A DNA stretch of 60,724 nt from JANMEX01 sp041751995. GTDB taxonomy: Bacteria > Pseudomonadota > Alphaproteobacteria > Rhizobiales > Rhizobiaceae. Below the pieces are notes generated by a model. The model did no database searches. It was not told the origin of the DNA and saw only the letters and a program-made list of their open reading frames with translations. Each line of letters starts with the position of its first letter. Positions within the stretch are counted from its first letter, which is position 1. The stretch lies in contig JBGSHY010000040.1 of assembly GCA_041751995.1 (NCBI GenBank), positions 1 to 60,724 on the forward strand. Direction: 5' to 3'. Made by a program: the position numbers and the translations under genes. Of this stretch, positions 1 to 8,675 are shown piece by piece.

Positions 1-80
1 TCAAGCCGCTCATTGCGGCCAATACCGGCGGGCAACAGCGCATCGACAAAGCTGAACTGGCCCGATTGCTTCACCGCCAT
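1..80 (-). CDS. IS transposase, N-terminal fragment (IS5-like)
   Basis: Only the first 26 codons are inside the window; the gene continues off the left edge. The start is the ATG at 80, preceded by a GGAG Shine-Dalgarno about 7 bases upstream. The N-terminus reads MAVKQSGQFSFVDALLPAGI. The SFVDALLP-type opening resembles N-termini of IS5-family DDE transposases, but that is from memory and the fragment is short. If correct, an insertion-sequence end should lie between 81 and about 150; no terminal repeat can be confirmed without the other end. Confidence 0.5.
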   Translation of the reverse strand, partial: MAVKQSGQFSFVDALLPAGIGRNERL

Positions 81-186
81 GTCGATCCTCCAACTTCAAA
101 CACAGAGAATCATAAACAGCGATTTTTGCAATGGCCCCGCAAGGGGGGAGATCGCCAATCGCCAGCCTTCACAACACCCCGCAAAC

Positions 187-220
187 TTGATATGCATCAA
201 TTCATATGAATATAATCAAG
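187..220 (+). promoter_or_regulatory. Sigma70-type promoter with palindromic operator
   Basis: TTGATA (187-192) and TATAAT (211-216) are separated by 18 bases, giving a near-consensus promoter 12-20 bases upstream of the ATG at 235. The spacer holds a perfect 12-base palindrome, ATTCATATGAAT (200-211), and the whole element is framed by CTTGAT/ATCAAG (186-191 and 215-220). A repressor bound here would block RNA polymerase. ArsR-type regulators of sulfur genes are a plausible candidate, by inference only. Confidence 0.6.
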
Positions 221-234
221 TGTAGAACAGCCCC

Positions 235-1125
235 ATGAAAAACATCCTCCCCCTCGACCGTTTCGTCCGCTTCGCTCTTGCCATCCTCTTCGCTGAGGCC
301 GGTTATTTCTGGCTGGCCAGCCCGTGGAGCTTCGTGGCCTATGCCGCCGCGCTTGTCATGCTGGTGACGGCTTTGGTTGGCTTCTGTCCGATCTACAAAT
401 TGCTGGGTCTCACCCCCAAAGTGGACGGCAAGCGCACCGGCACTGTCGGCCTTGCGCTTGGCGCGCTGGTGCTGGTGGCCATTGCCGGCGGCGGGAGCTA
501 TGCGAGCGCCTTTTTCACCCGCAAGATCTTCCTCGAAGATTTCAATGCGATGAACCATTTCTACAAGCAGACGCTGTTTCTGACCGGCAAGGCGCAGCGC
601 CCCGAGGCGGTTGCCAATCTTGACCAGCTCAAGCCCGCCTTTGCCGCCTTCACGACAAAATACGCCACCTACCGGCCGTATGATTTGAAGGGCGACACGC
701 AACTGCCTGCCGATTTTGCCACGGTCGGCAAGATCCTCACCGACGTCGAGCCGCTGGTGCGCACCGGCGATCTGCATCAGGCCCATCTTGATCTTGAAAA
801 GGTCCGCCCCGTCTTTCAGGACGTGTTCAAGCGCAACGGCTTTTCTATGCTGGCCGTCGCCCTGGTCGATTTCCATGATGCGATGGAATTGATCCTGACG
901 GCCGCCACGGAAAAGGACGCCGCCAAGGTCGCCGCGCTTTATCCGGAAATCAGCGACAAGCTGAAAATCGTCGAGGCCGAGGCCAATGACGATGAAATCA
1001 AGGCGATCCGCGCCGCGCTCGAAGACGTATTGGCGACCGCAAACGCCGGGCAACTCGATGCGCTGCCGGCCAAGGGCGACACGCTGAAGACCAATTTCGT
1101 CAAGGTCTATCTCAAGCGCGGCTGA
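235..1125 (+). CDS. DUF2892-like membrane protein with periplasmic helical domain
   Basis: The 296-residue protein starts with two membrane segments (about 10-50) in the pattern of DUF2892/YgaP-type inner-membrane domains, including GFCPIYKLLG with the typical CP pair. A third hydrophobic segment (about 63-85) is followed by about 210 mostly helical, soluble residues that are probably outside the cytoplasm. That C-terminal part is not a family I recognise. DUF2892 domains often accompany rhodaneses and sulfide-responsive genes, and a periplasmic rhodanese lies 2.7 kb downstream. The leader is very short and no strong ribosome binding site is seen. Confidence 0.7.
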   Translation: MKNILPLDRFVRFALAILFAEAGYFWLASPWSFVAYAAALVMLVTALVGFCPIYKLLGLTPKVDGKRTGTVGLALGALVLVAIAGGGSYASAFFTRKIFLEDFNAMNHFYKQTLFLTGKAQRPEAVANLDQLKPAFAAFTTKYATYRPYDLKGDTQLPADFATVGKILTDVEPLVRTGDLHQAHLDLEKVRPVFQDVFKRNGFSMLAVALVDFHDAMELILTAATEKDAAKVAALYPEISDKLKIVEAEANDDEIKAIRAALEDVLATANAGQLDALPAKGDTLKTNFVKVYLKRG

Positions 1126-1146
1126 CGGGGCGAACTGAAGCAGGCG

Positions 1147-1174
1147 CGGGATTTGTGAATCGTCATGAATCCCG
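1147..1174. terminator. Hairpin downstream of the DUF2892 gene
   Basis: CGGGATT (1147-1153) pairs with AATCCCG (1168-1174) across a 14-base loop, just after the stop codon at 1125. There is no clear T-run, so it may be a weak or Rho-assisted terminator or an RNA-stabilising hairpin. Confidence 0.3.
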
Positions 1175-1279
1175 TTGGCCGTGGATAAAACCTGCCGTCG
1201 TTCGGGCTGATGCCTGCGGTGATGAACAGTGGCCATTCGCCGCCCTTTAATCGCCGCCCGAAACGCCTACATAACGGTC

Positions 1280-1897
1280 ATGAAACCAATCATCGCCATT
1301 GCCGCCGCCGCCATCACCGCCTTGTCCACTGCTGTCGGTCTTTCCGCCGAAGAGCCGAAATACAAGCTTATCCTCGATCAAAAGCCATTCAGCATCCGCG
1401 AGTATCCGTCGCTGATCACTGCCGAGGTGACGGTGGGCGGCACGCGCAGCGAGGCGGCAAATGCCGCTTTCCGCGTGCTGGCCGGGTTCATTTTCGGCAA
1501 GAATGTGAAGCCCGATGGCGGGACGGGAAAGATTGCCATGACCGCGCCGGTCACGCAAAGCGCCAAGATCGCCATGACCGCGCCAGTCACGCAAGCGTCC
1601 AAGGGCGGCGAGTGGGTGGTCGGGTTCATCATGCCGCCTGAGTATTCGCGCGCCACGCTGCCCAAACCGGTCGATCCGCGCATTGTGATCCGTGAGATCC
1701 CGGCGCGGCGCATGGCGGTGGTGACATTTTCCGGCAGCGCGAAAGACGCTGACCTCTCCCGCCAGCAGACCGCGCTTGAAGGCTTCATCGCCGGGCAGAA
1801 GCTCAAAACCCTCGGGCCCGCGCAGTTCGCCTTCTATGATCCGCCGTTCAAGCCCGGATTCCTTCGCCGCAACGAAGTGATGTTCGAGGTGCGTTGA
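1280..1897 (+). CDS. SOUL family haem-binding protein
   Basis: This 205-residue secreted protein begins at the ATG at 1280 with a signal peptide (MKPIIAIAAAAITALSTAV, cleaved near ALSTAVGLSAEE). The mature part follows the SOUL/HBP fold: an early YKLILDQKPFSIREYPS strand region and the family hallmark KIAMTAPVTQ, seen twice about ten residues apart (around 92 and 103). The family binds haem or porphyrin; the bacterial role is poorly defined. The C-terminus NEVMFEVR is typical. An upstream in-frame start at 1229 would place residues before the signal peptide, so it was not chosen. Confidence 0.85.
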   Translation: MKPIIAIAAAAITALSTAVGLSAEEPKYKLILDQKPFSIREYPSLITAEVTVGGTRSEAANAAFRVLAGFIFGKNVKPDGGTGKIAMTAPVTQSAKIAMTAPVTQASKGGEWVVGFIMPPEYSRATLPKPVDPRIVIREIPARRMAVVTFSGSAKDADLSRQQTALEGFIAGQKLKTLGPAQFAFYDPPFKPGFLRRNEVMFEVR

Positions 1898-2442
1898 GGG
1901 CGATTGCCAACTTCTCCGCGTTGATTACGCGTTGTCCTGAGTGACGAATGCGAGGGAGGCGGTTCGCTCTTTTCTCACCGCTGGAGAAGCGGGGAGAAGA
2001 AGGCAAATCTGCGAATATTTATCCACCCCTCCAAAACCTCCCGCATACTCCTCCTCGTCTCTCCCGACGGGAACGCTTCCGGAGTCGTTTTGGAGTGGGG
2101 AGAGAACCGGCGCTTCCGCCAATCTGTTGACGAGACAGGCTGGCCGGGGAGGCTTCACCCAAGGGTTCCCCCTTGGACACTACGGTCCTTGCGCGCCGGA
2201 CGGAGCGTATAGGTGAGGAACGGTTTGACGAACGCCCGGAGCGCAAGCGAAGGGCGGTCAGGCTGGTTTTCGCGAAGCGGAACGGGTGGAGACAGAAATC
2301 GCCGGACGGGGTGTGTGGCGCTGCCGCATACTAAAACTTAGCGAGGCAGGTCCACACACCCTGTTTCCCAAGCTCTTTGACAGAAGCCAGACCGGCAACG
2401 GGGTGTGGCAATGGAAAGGTGCGAAGTTAAATCCGCAACCGC
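1898..2442. other. Gene-poor interval with an interrupted palindrome
   Basis: No convincing gene is seen in this 545-base stretch; the open frames present have unlikely composition. It contains a long interrupted palindrome: GGGTGTGTGG (2309-2318) pairs with CCACACACCC (2352-2361), inside it CTGCC (2321-2325) pairs with GGCAG (2345-2349), and CTAA (2331-2334) pairs with TTAG (2338-2341) around an AAC loop. This could be a REP-type repeat or a structured RNA between the two converging genes. Confidence 0.5.
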
Positions 2443-3171
2443 TTATCCTTGCGCCCGCAGTCCCGGCCAGGGCTTCCACGCGAAAAAGCTGCGCAGTTGT
2501 GGCAGCATGATTGACAGCACGATGGCGATGGAGAACAGGCACCAGACGGCGGGGATTTCGTTGGGGTTGCGCGTGAGGAGGCCGGCAAGGCCGGGGCCGG
2601 CGATAAGGTGGAATATGGCCAGCCGCCAGGCGCCGTAGAGGATTGGCAGGACAAAGGCGACGAGCATGTAGGACGGGAAGCCCCATCGCATGCCAAGCGC
2701 CTGATCAAGCCAGTTCATCATGCCGTTGAACGGCACCGTCCAGGCCTGATGCCAGTCGCCAGTGATCGTGCACCAGACCTTGCCGCAGAGGATCGAGCCC
2801 GGCTCGCACACGCCTGCCCACGAAAACGGCATCAGCTGCATCAGCATGATCACCGACGACAGGCCGCACAAGAGATAGGTCGCCACCTTCACCGACGGGC
2901 GCAGCGCCACTGCCGCGAAGGCGAGAAAGAAGGCGTTGATGAACAGCGGCTGGAACACGATGTGCAAGATCGACAGGAAGGTGATCGCCTCGTTTTCCGG
3001 CGTGCCGCACTGGTTGATGACGCTGTAGCCATAAAGCTGCAGGCCTTCCATCAGCGTGAAAAAGCCGATGGTCGCGGAAAACACCGGCTTGTCGCCGCGC
3101 CAGATGCTGGCAGCCGTTGCGACAGTGCCCAAACCAACCATGGCTGCGGTTGCGCCTGTGCTCCAACACAT
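2443..3171 (-). CDS. Polytopic membrane protein, DUF5765/DUF6629-like
   Basis: The 242-residue protein starts MCWSTGATAAMVGLG and has about seven hydrophobic segments spread over its length, with charged or Cys-containing loops (CEPGSILCGKVWC near 120-135). The MC(W/F)S N-terminus and size match small families of uncharacterised bacterial membrane proteins (DUF5765/DUF6629); which one cannot be decided by eye. No function is known to me. It stands alone, converging with the SOUL gene upstream. Confidence 0.6.
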   Translation of the reverse strand: MCWSTGATAAMVGLGTVATAASIWRGDKPVFSATIGFFTLMEGLQLYGYSVINQCGTPENEAITFLSILHIVFQPLFINAFFLAFAAVALRPSVKVATYLLCGLSSVIMLMQLMPFSWAGVCEPGSILCGKVWCTITGDWHQAWTVPFNGMMNWLDQALGMRWGFPSYMLVAFVLPILYGAWRLAIFHLIAGPGLAGLLTRNPNEIPAVWCLFSIAIVLSIMLPQLRSFFAWKPWPGLRAQG

Positions 3172-3257
3172 AATCTCGTCCTCGTCCCCTTGGCCATTTG
3201 CGCGCGCCGCGCCGGTTTCGTCAACCGGCTTTGCACGTTTTCCCCCAGGCCGTCGGC

Positions 3258-3632
3258 CTACTCTTCGCGGTCCCGCTCATACCGCTTCATGCTGGCAAAT
3301 GGCGGCAGGAAGGATTCGCGGCGCATGGTCCAGCATTCATAGGTGGGCACAAGCTGGTCAGGCGCGTCGAGACTGCCGAGATGCACTTCCACTTCGCCGC
3401 CTGTGCGGGCAAAGACGGACGAGCCGCATTCGGGGCAGAAATGCCGCCCTTTATAATCGCGGGTTTCGCCCTCGATCACCACCGCGCCTTCTGGGAATAT
3501 CGCGGCGGCGTAAAACAGCGCCCCGTGATGTTTGCGGCAGTCGAGGCAGTGGCAGATCCCGACACGGTCAGGTTTGCCCGAGGCCACAACCCGTACCGCG
3601 CCGCACAGGCACCCTCCGGTCAATCGGTCCAT
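3258..3632 (-). CDS. GFA family zinc protein
   Basis: The 124-residue protein has the full Cys set of the GFA (glutathione-dependent formaldehyde-activating/CENP-V) fold: GCLCGAVR near the start, CHCLDCRKHHG around 33-43, and FCPECGSS around 70. These bind two zinc ions. Family members include Gfa and many of unknown substrate, so formaldehyde chemistry is not proven. The start at 3632 (MDRLTGG) was chosen because AAAGGAGG lies 7 bases upstream; an in-frame ATG 8 codons earlier lacks such a site. Confidence 0.85.
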   Translation of the reverse strand: MDRLTGGCLCGAVRVVASGKPDRVGICHCLDCRKHHGALFYAAAIFPEGAVVIEGETRDYKGRHFCPECGSSVFARTGGEVEVHLGSLDAPDQLVPTYECWTMRRESFLPPFASMKRYERDREE

Positions 3633-3765
3633 GTCGCCGCCTCCTTTAATGGTCAAGCGGCCAGGATGTTACCAAGCAAATGTGCCGGGCGTCCATGAAA
3701 GGATGGGGGTGGAACTTCGGATCAGTCGCGCATCATGGTTTCATGACTATTGAAGGGCAGGGGGC

Positions 3766-3796
3766 TTCACAAAACATGCAAGAATTCGTATATGAT
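3766..3796 (+). promoter_or_regulatory. Probable promoter of the rhodanese gene
   Basis: TTCACA (3766-3771) is followed by TATATG/TATGAT (3789-3796), a 17-19 base spacing, about 25 bases before the start codon. The -10 region is embedded in AATTCGTATATGA, which resembles the AATTCATATGAAT palindrome in the promoter at 187-220. Confidence 0.4.
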
Positions 3797-3820
3797 GGAC
3801 ACAAGAAAAGGAATTCCACC

Positions 3821-4204
3821 ATGCGTTTCGCCCTCGTTCTCGCTGCCCTGCTGTTTGCCGTGCCTGCCTTTGCCGTCGAGTTGATGACGCCCGGACAGGT
3901 CAGCGCCGAAGTGGCGGACGGGCGCGCGGTGCTCATTGACATCCGCACACCAGCGGAATGGGCGGAAACGGGCGTTGCGCAATCGGCCAAGCCGATCGAC
4001 ATGACCAGCGAAGCGTTTGTCACCGATCTGAAGGCGGTGATCGCTGAAAACCCCGGCAAAAAGCTTGCTTTCATCTGTCGTTCCGGCAACCGCTCGGGTC
4101 AGTTGACCGCGCAGTTGGAAGCGTCCGGCCTCACTGACATCATTGATGTCGCAGGCGGCACCAGCGCCTGGATTACCGAAGGCCTGCCGGTGACAAAGCA
4201 ATAG
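3821..4204 (+). CDS. Periplasmic single-domain rhodanese
   Basis: A 127-residue sulfurtransferase. The signal peptide is clear (MRFALVLAALLFAVPAFA), so the mature enzyme acts in the periplasm. The rhodanese domain shows LIDIRTPAEWAETG and the active-site loop CRSGNRSGQ with the persulfide-forming Cys, ending AGGTSAWITEGLPV. The start at 3821 follows AAAAGGAATT. An upstream in-frame ATG at 3680 would bury the signal peptide. A sulfur-related promoter may be shared with the DUF2892 gene at 235. Confidence 0.85.
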   Translation: MRFALVLAALLFAVPAFAVELMTPGQVSAEVADGRAVLIDIRTPAEWAETGVAQSAKPIDMTSEAFVTDLKAVIAENPGKKLAFICRSGNRSGQLTAQLEASGLTDIIDVAGGTSAWITEGLPVTKQ

Positions 4205-4344
4205 ACGGCAATCCAACCGGATTTCCTAATATTCTCCAAACATACCCATGCAATTTGCGCATGGCTCCGTCCCGTAGACACCACTTGTTGCGGTGCAGCA
4301 TGCGGCCCATATTTTGCGGCAGGGAGAGAAAAAGGAGAATGAAC

Positions 4345-4491
4345 ATGAAAAAGAATCTTTTGTCCGCCCTGTTTCCCAAGATGCCGTCGCGCCTGGATAT
4401 GGAAATGGACTATTTGAAGCGCTCAGTATCGATCTACGATCTGGAGCGCCGCGAGCGCGAAGTTCAGCAGGGCCGGTTCCGCCAGTTCTGA
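4345..4491 (+). CDS. DUF3563 family small protein
   Basis: A 48-residue protein, MKKNLLSALFPKMPSRLDME then DYLKRSVSIYDLERREREVQ. The (D/E)YL..S....DLE.R.R.L pattern is that of DUF3563, a short alphaproteobacterial family of unknown function. AAAGGAG at 4331-4337 gives 7-base spacing to the ATG at 4345; the ATG at 4339 is too close to be used. Confidence 0.7.
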   Translation: MKKNLLSALFPKMPSRLDMEMDYLKRSVSIYDLERREREVQQGRFRQF

Positions 4492-4542
4492 TAGGCATGT
4501 GTGGCGCGGGTTGCTCCCGCGCCTTTTGCCATTTCCATCGGG

Positions 4543-4791
4543 TCAGTGTTTTTTCGCCTGCACCAGATAGGCGGAAATTGTCTTCTCGCCGAGAATGCGT
4601 GCCGCCTCCAGCCGGTGCAGTCCCTCGACGATGATGTGCCGCTTGCCGTCAAAGCGCACCATGATCGGCAATTTCATGCCGTGTTCCAGAATGTCTTCGG
4701 CCAGAACCCGCGCCTTGGCGGCATCCAGAAGCTTGCGCCGCTCAAGCGGGATATAGATATCATCGACCGGCACCTGATTGATCTTCAGCAT
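4543..4791 (-). CDS. ParB/Srx-fold N-terminal domain protein
   Basis: This 82-residue protein is essentially one ParB-N domain: MLKINQVPVDDIYIPLERR, then DILEHGMKLPIMVRFDGKRH, then IIVEGLHRLEAARILG. The GLHRLEAAR box is the family's nucleotide-binding GxxRxxA signature. Lacking the DNA-binding HTH of plasmid ParB, it may act as a small CTPase/nuclease-fold regulator. It is flanked by unrelated single genes on the other strand. Confidence 0.7.
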   Translation of the reverse strand: MLKINQVPVDDIYIPLERRKLLDAAKARVLAEDILEHGMKLPIMVRFDGKRHIIVEGLHRLEAARILGEKTISAYLVQAKKH

Positions 4792-4953
4792 GGCATTTCC
4801 TGCAAATTGAGGACCAATCCTTGCATATTTTCCACTGCTGCGCCGGTGCAATCGGGAAAACCGACAAACTTATCCCCCGTTCGGCAGATGCGCGTAAAGT
4901 GGCTCACTCATAGACTTGCTCTTGAAGGGAACAAGTCTGAAGGAGTCAATGCC

Positions 4954-5292
4954 ATGCAAATCCGCAGTTTGAGTTCGGTCCTGTTCCTGAGTGCGGCGAT
5001 GACGCTCGCAGCACTTTCCTTGCCCGGCGTTACGTTTGCCAAACCGGTAAAGGGTGCAGCTCTCGGCTACGCCATTGACCAGTGCCTTTTGTCGAGCGAT
5101 GCGCAAACACGCGAGTCGGCGACGAAATTCGGTTGCTGTTCACGTGAAGCCGGGATTTGCGTTATCTGCCCCAAGCCGCCAAGCGCGAACAATACTTGCG
5201 AGGTTACGCCCTATCGGACCAACGGCTTGTCCGGAATCAAGGGGGCCGCAGCCAGCGACGTTTTGCAGAATCAGATGATGCAATCGAAGTAG
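4954..5292 (+). CDS. Small secreted cysteine-containing protein
   Basis: The 112-residue product begins with a signal peptide (about residues 1-29, ending GVTFA-KP). The mature part is short with clustered cysteines (QCLLSS, FGCCSREAGICVICPKP, NTCEV), suggesting disulfides in the periplasm. AAGGAG lies 8 bases before the ATG. I do not recognise a family. Confidence 0.6.
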   Translation: MQIRSLSSVLFLSAAMTLAALSLPGVTFAKPVKGAALGYAIDQCLLSSDAQTRESATKFGCCSREAGICVICPKPPSANNTCEVTPYRTNGLSGIKGAAASDVLQNQMMQSK

Positions 5293-5407
5293 GCGATATA
5301 GCCAAGTGAGGTTCAGAGGCGTGTTTGCTTCCCTAACAAACATGGTGAACCGTTCGTAAACCAATTGCAGCTATCCTCAAGTCTTCGGGTGTGGAGTGGT
5401 GGCGTCA

Positions 5408-6550
5408 ATGATCATCGAACAGTTCCTCAAGTGGGTCGACAGTGCGCGTGCGGCAGAACGTGAAGCGGCAGCCAGTTCGCTGGCGCGAGCCTATTTGCAA
5501 TCTCCGCTTGAATTTGATGAGCGTTGTGCTGCCGAGGCCGCGTTGACATCAATGTTGGATGACCCCTCGCCAAACGTTCGACTGGCGCTCGCCGAGGCGC
5601 TGTCCAACAGCCATCTTGCGCCCTTGCACATCATCGCTGCGCTTGCCGCCGACCAGCCAGAAATCGCCGGACGGGTCATCGTCCGTTCGCCGCTTTTGTC
5701 CGACACCGATCTGATCGACCGCGTCGCCCTGGGCTCGGAAGAGGTCCAGTGCGCCATCGCCATGCGCCCGCAATTGTCCGGCGCCCTTTGCGCTGCGATC
5801 GCTGAAGTTGCCTGCATTCAGGCTTGCGAAATGATGCTGCGCAATGACGGCGCCAGGATTGTTTCGCTGTCGCTGCGCCGCTTGGTCGAACGTTTCGGCG
5901 ACGATGCAAAAATGCGCGAACTCTTATTGTCTGACAGCCGCCTGCCATCTGACGGTCGCCACGCCCTTGTCGTCAAGGTGGGCGAAGCGCTGCGCGGCAT
6001 GGGCCTTGTCAAGGCATTGATCGGCCCGCAGCGTGCCGAACGCATCACCCGCGAAGCCTGCGTCCGCGCCTGTCTTGATCTGGTTGAAGAGTCCCCAGTC
6101 AACGAGCATCCGGCACTGGTCGAGCACCTGCGCTTGTCTGGTGAGCTCACCACATCATTCGTATTGCGGGTTCTTGTCCACGGCAAGATCGGCTTCTTCG
6201 CCACCATTCTTGCCGCGCTCTCGGCTCAGGATGAAACCCGGATCAAGGCGCAACTTGCTAATGGCCGCGCGTCGATCCTGATGGCGCTGTTCCGCAAGTC
6301 AGGCCTCACCGACACGGTTTCTACCGTGCTGATGCGCGGTCTCGATTGCTGGCGCGAAGTTGCCAACGGCAAGCTGCGGGCAGGGCCGCAGGAGATCGCA
6401 AGATTGATGTTGCAACATTTCGGTGCGGCCGAAACCACGCCCGCCTTCGCACATGGCAACGACGATCTGGTCGCGCTAATCCGCTCGATCTATCTGGAAA
6501 CCATCCGTGAAAACGGACGCAAACACGCGGATGCAATCAAGGCCGCCTGA
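5408..6550 (+). CDS. DUF2336 domain protein
   Basis: A 380-residue soluble, mostly helical protein. The N-terminal half shows HEAT-like helical repeats (SMLDDPSPNVRLALAEALSN, IIAALAADQPEIAGRVIVRS), the layout of DUF2336, an alphaproteobacterial family of unknown role sometimes linked to regulation. Start at ATG 5408 is preceded by GGAG at 5393; a GTG at 5396 in the same frame is the alternative. It converges with parE. Confidence 0.75.
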   Translation: MIIEQFLKWVDSARAAEREAAASSLARAYLQSPLEFDERCAAEAALTSMLDDPSPNVRLALAEALSNSHLAPLHIIAALAADQPEIAGRVIVRSPLLSDTDLIDRVALGSEEVQCAIAMRPQLSGALCAAIAEVACIQACEMMLRNDGARIVSLSLRRLVERFGDDAKMRELLLSDSRLPSDGRHALVVKVGEALRGMGLVKALIGPQRAERITREACVRACLDLVEESPVNEHPALVEHLRLSGELTTSFVLRVLVHGKIGFFATILAALSAQDETRIKAQLANGRASILMALFRKSGLTDTVSTVLMRGLDCWREVANGKLRAGPQEIARLMLQHFGAAETTPAFAHGNDDLVALIRSIYLETIRENGRKHADAIKAA

Positions 6551-6580
6551 TCAGAGCAATCTGTCCAAAACTTCGGATTT

Positions 6581-6618
6581 GCCCTGACCATCCCTGACGG
6601 AAACAATCAGGGAAGGGC
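6581..6618. terminator. Bidirectional hairpin between converging genes
   Basis: TCCCTGA (6591-6597) pairs with TCAGGGA (6607-6613), and GCCCT (6581-6585) pairs with AGGGC (6614-6618). It sits exactly between the stops of the DUF2336 gene and parE. There is no T-run on either side. Confidence 0.5.
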
Positions 6619-6620
6619 CG

Positions 6621-8675
6621 TCAAATATCCAGTTCGGTCGCAAATTCGGCACGGTCCTGAATAAAGCGGAACCGCGCCTCCGGCTTTGTACCCATCAAAT
6701 CGTCCACTGCGCGCGCCGTGTCCGCCGCATCGCCGCCTGCAATCTCGACCTTCAAAAGCATGCGCTTGCGCGGGTCCATCGTCGTCTCTTTCAGCTGCGA
6801 CGCCATCATTTCCCCAAGACCTTTGAACCGGCCGATGTCGATCTTGCCGCGCCCGTTGAACTCGGTTTTCAAGAGCTCTTCCTTGTGCAGGTCATTGCGT
6901 GCGTAGAGCGTCTTGGTGCCCTGGGTAATCCGGTAAAGCGGCGGTACACCAAGGAACAAGTGTCCGTTGCGGATCAGTTCCGGCATTTCCTGATAAAAGA
7001 ACGTGATCAAAAGCGACGCGATATGCGCACCGTCGACGTCGGCGTCGGTCATGATGATCACGCGGCCATAGCGCAGATCCTCGTCGCGGTATTTCGAGCG
7101 CGTGCCGCAGCCGAGCGCCTGGATGAGATCGCCAATCTGCTGATTTGCCTGCAGTTTGTCGCGTCCGGCACTGGCAACATTGAGGATTTTGCCGCGAAGA
7201 GGCAGCACTGCCTGTGTCGCGCGGTCACGCGCCTGCTTGGCGGAACCACCGGCGGAATCGCCTTCGACGATGAAAATCTCGGCGCCTTCTGCGGCGTTCT
7301 GTGTGCAGTCGGCAAGTTTGCCCGGCAAACGTAGTTTGCGCACGGCCGACTTGCGGGTGACTTCCTTTTCCTGGCGGCGGCGCAGGCGCTCTTCCGCGCG
7401 ATCAACCACCCAGTCGAGGAGTTTCGACGCATCTTGCGGCGAGTCGGCGAGCCAATGGTCGAACGGGTCGCGCAAGGCGTTTTCAACGATGCGCTGCGCT
7501 TCAACCGTCGCCAGCCGGTCTTTGGTCTGGCCGACAAATTCCGGCTCGCGGATGAACACGGACAGCATCGCCGCACAGGATATCATCACGTCGTCGGCGG
7601 TGATGATTGCCGCGCGCTTGTTGCCAGTCAATTCGGCATAGGCGCGCAGACCTTTGGTGATAGCAGTGCGCAAACCCGCCTCGTGCGTGCCGCCTTCGGC
7701 CGTCGGGATCGTGTTGCAATAGGAGTTGGTGAAGCCGTCTCCGCCGTACCAGGTCACTGCCCATTCGAGCGATCCGTGGCCGGACTGTTTCTCGGTCTTG
7801 CCGGCGAACATGTCACGGGTGATCTGGAATTCGGAGCCCAACTGTGCCGCCAGATAATCTTTCAGACCGCCTGGGAATCGGAACACCGCCTTCTCAGGTG
7901 GCGCGTCCTTGGCGGTCAGATGTACCGGTGCGCAACTCCAGCGGATTTCAACGCCGCCGAACAGATAGGCCTTCGAACGCGCCATGCGATAAAGCCGAGA
8001 CGGCTCGAACTTTGCGTTGTTGCCAAATATCTGCGGGTCAGGATGAAAGCGCACCTTGGTTCCGCGCCGGTTGTGCACTTCGCCAAGTTCAATGATCTTG
8101 CCCTGTGCAATGCCGCGCGCGAATGTCTGGCGGTAGAGTTTGCGGTTGAGGGCGACTTCGACCTCGAGCACATCGGAAAGCGCGTTGACCACAGAGACGC
8201 CGACACCGTGCAAGCCGCCAGATGTCTCATAGACCTTGGAGTCGAATTTGCCGCCGGAATGCAGCGTTGTCATGATGACTTCAAGCGCCGACTTGTCTTT
8301 GAATTTCGGATGCGGATCGACCGGAATGCCGCGTCCGTTGTCAGTCACCGAAAGATAGCCCTCAGCGTCCAGTTCCACTTCGATAAAGGTCGCATGACCG
8401 GCGACGGCTTCATCCATCGAGTTGTCGATGATTTCGGCAAACAGATGGTGCAGCGCTTTTTCATCTGTGCCGCCGATATACATGCCCGGGCGCATGCGCA
8501 CCGGCTCCAATCCTTCAAGCACGACAATGTCTGCCGCAGTATAGGTCGAAGTCGTCGCCGCAGGCCTTGCTTGCTGCGCGGCAGGCGCAACCGGAGCCGC
8601 CACCTTCGCCGTTGGCATCGGCGCGCGCGCTGCCGGTTCTGGCAGATCACCAAACAGATCGGTCGAGTCGGTCAT
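6621..8675 (-). CDS. parE: DNA topoisomerase IV subunit B
   Basis: A 684-residue GHKL ATPase/TOPRIM subunit that, with ParC, decatenates daughter chromosomes. ATP-site motifs: EIIDNSMDEAVAGHA, VTDNGRGIPVD, and GGLHGVGVSVVNALS. The TOPRIM part shows VEGDSAGGSAKQARDR near residue 470 and TDADVDGAHI near 545. Length, the MTDSTDLFGDLPE opening and the FKGLGEMMASQL C-terminal box fit ParE rather than the longer GyrB. The first 45 or so residues are a low-complexity Ala/Pro tail. It appears monocistronic. Confidence 0.93.
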   Translation of the reverse strand: MTDSTDLFGDLPEPAARAPMPTAKVAAPVAPAAQQARPAATTSTYTAADIVVLEGLEPVRMRPGMYIGGTDEKALHHLFAEIIDNSMDEAVAGHATFIEVELDAEGYLSVTDNGRGIPVDPHPKFKDKSALEVIMTTLHSGGKFDSKVYETSGGLHGVGVSVVNALSDVLEVEVALNRKLYRQTFARGIAQGKIIELGEVHNRRGTKVRFHPDPQIFGNNAKFEPSRLYRMARSKAYLFGGVEIRWSCAPVHLTAKDAPPEKAVFRFPGGLKDYLAAQLGSEFQITRDMFAGKTEKQSGHGSLEWAVTWYGGDGFTNSYCNTIPTAEGGTHEAGLRTAITKGLRAYAELTGNKRAAIITADDVMISCAAMLSVFIREPEFVGQTKDRLATVEAQRIVENALRDPFDHWLADSPQDASKLLDWVVDRAEERLRRRQEKEVTRKSAVRKLRLPGKLADCTQNAAEGAEIFIVEGDSAGGSAKQARDRATQAVLPLRGKILNVASAGRDKLQANQQIGDLIQALGCGTRSKYRDEDLRYGRVIIMTDADVDGAHIASLLITFFYQEMPELIRNGHLFLGVPPLYRITQGTKTLYARNDLHKEELLKTEFNGRGKIDIGRFKGLGEMMASQLKETTMDPRKRMLLKVEIAGGDAADTARAVDDLMGTKPEARFRFIQDRAEFATELDI

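Noticed and set aside
202..1236. A 344-codon minus-strand open frame opposite the DUF2892 gene
   Set aside because: It is an antisense shadow of the gene at 235-1125; composition is Arg/Gly/Gln-rich and no domain is recognisable.
1530..1590. Repeat of KIAMTAPVTQ in the SOUL protein as a possible sequencing duplication
   Set aside because: A second copy of this motif is typical of SOUL family proteins, so it is family structure rather than an artefact.
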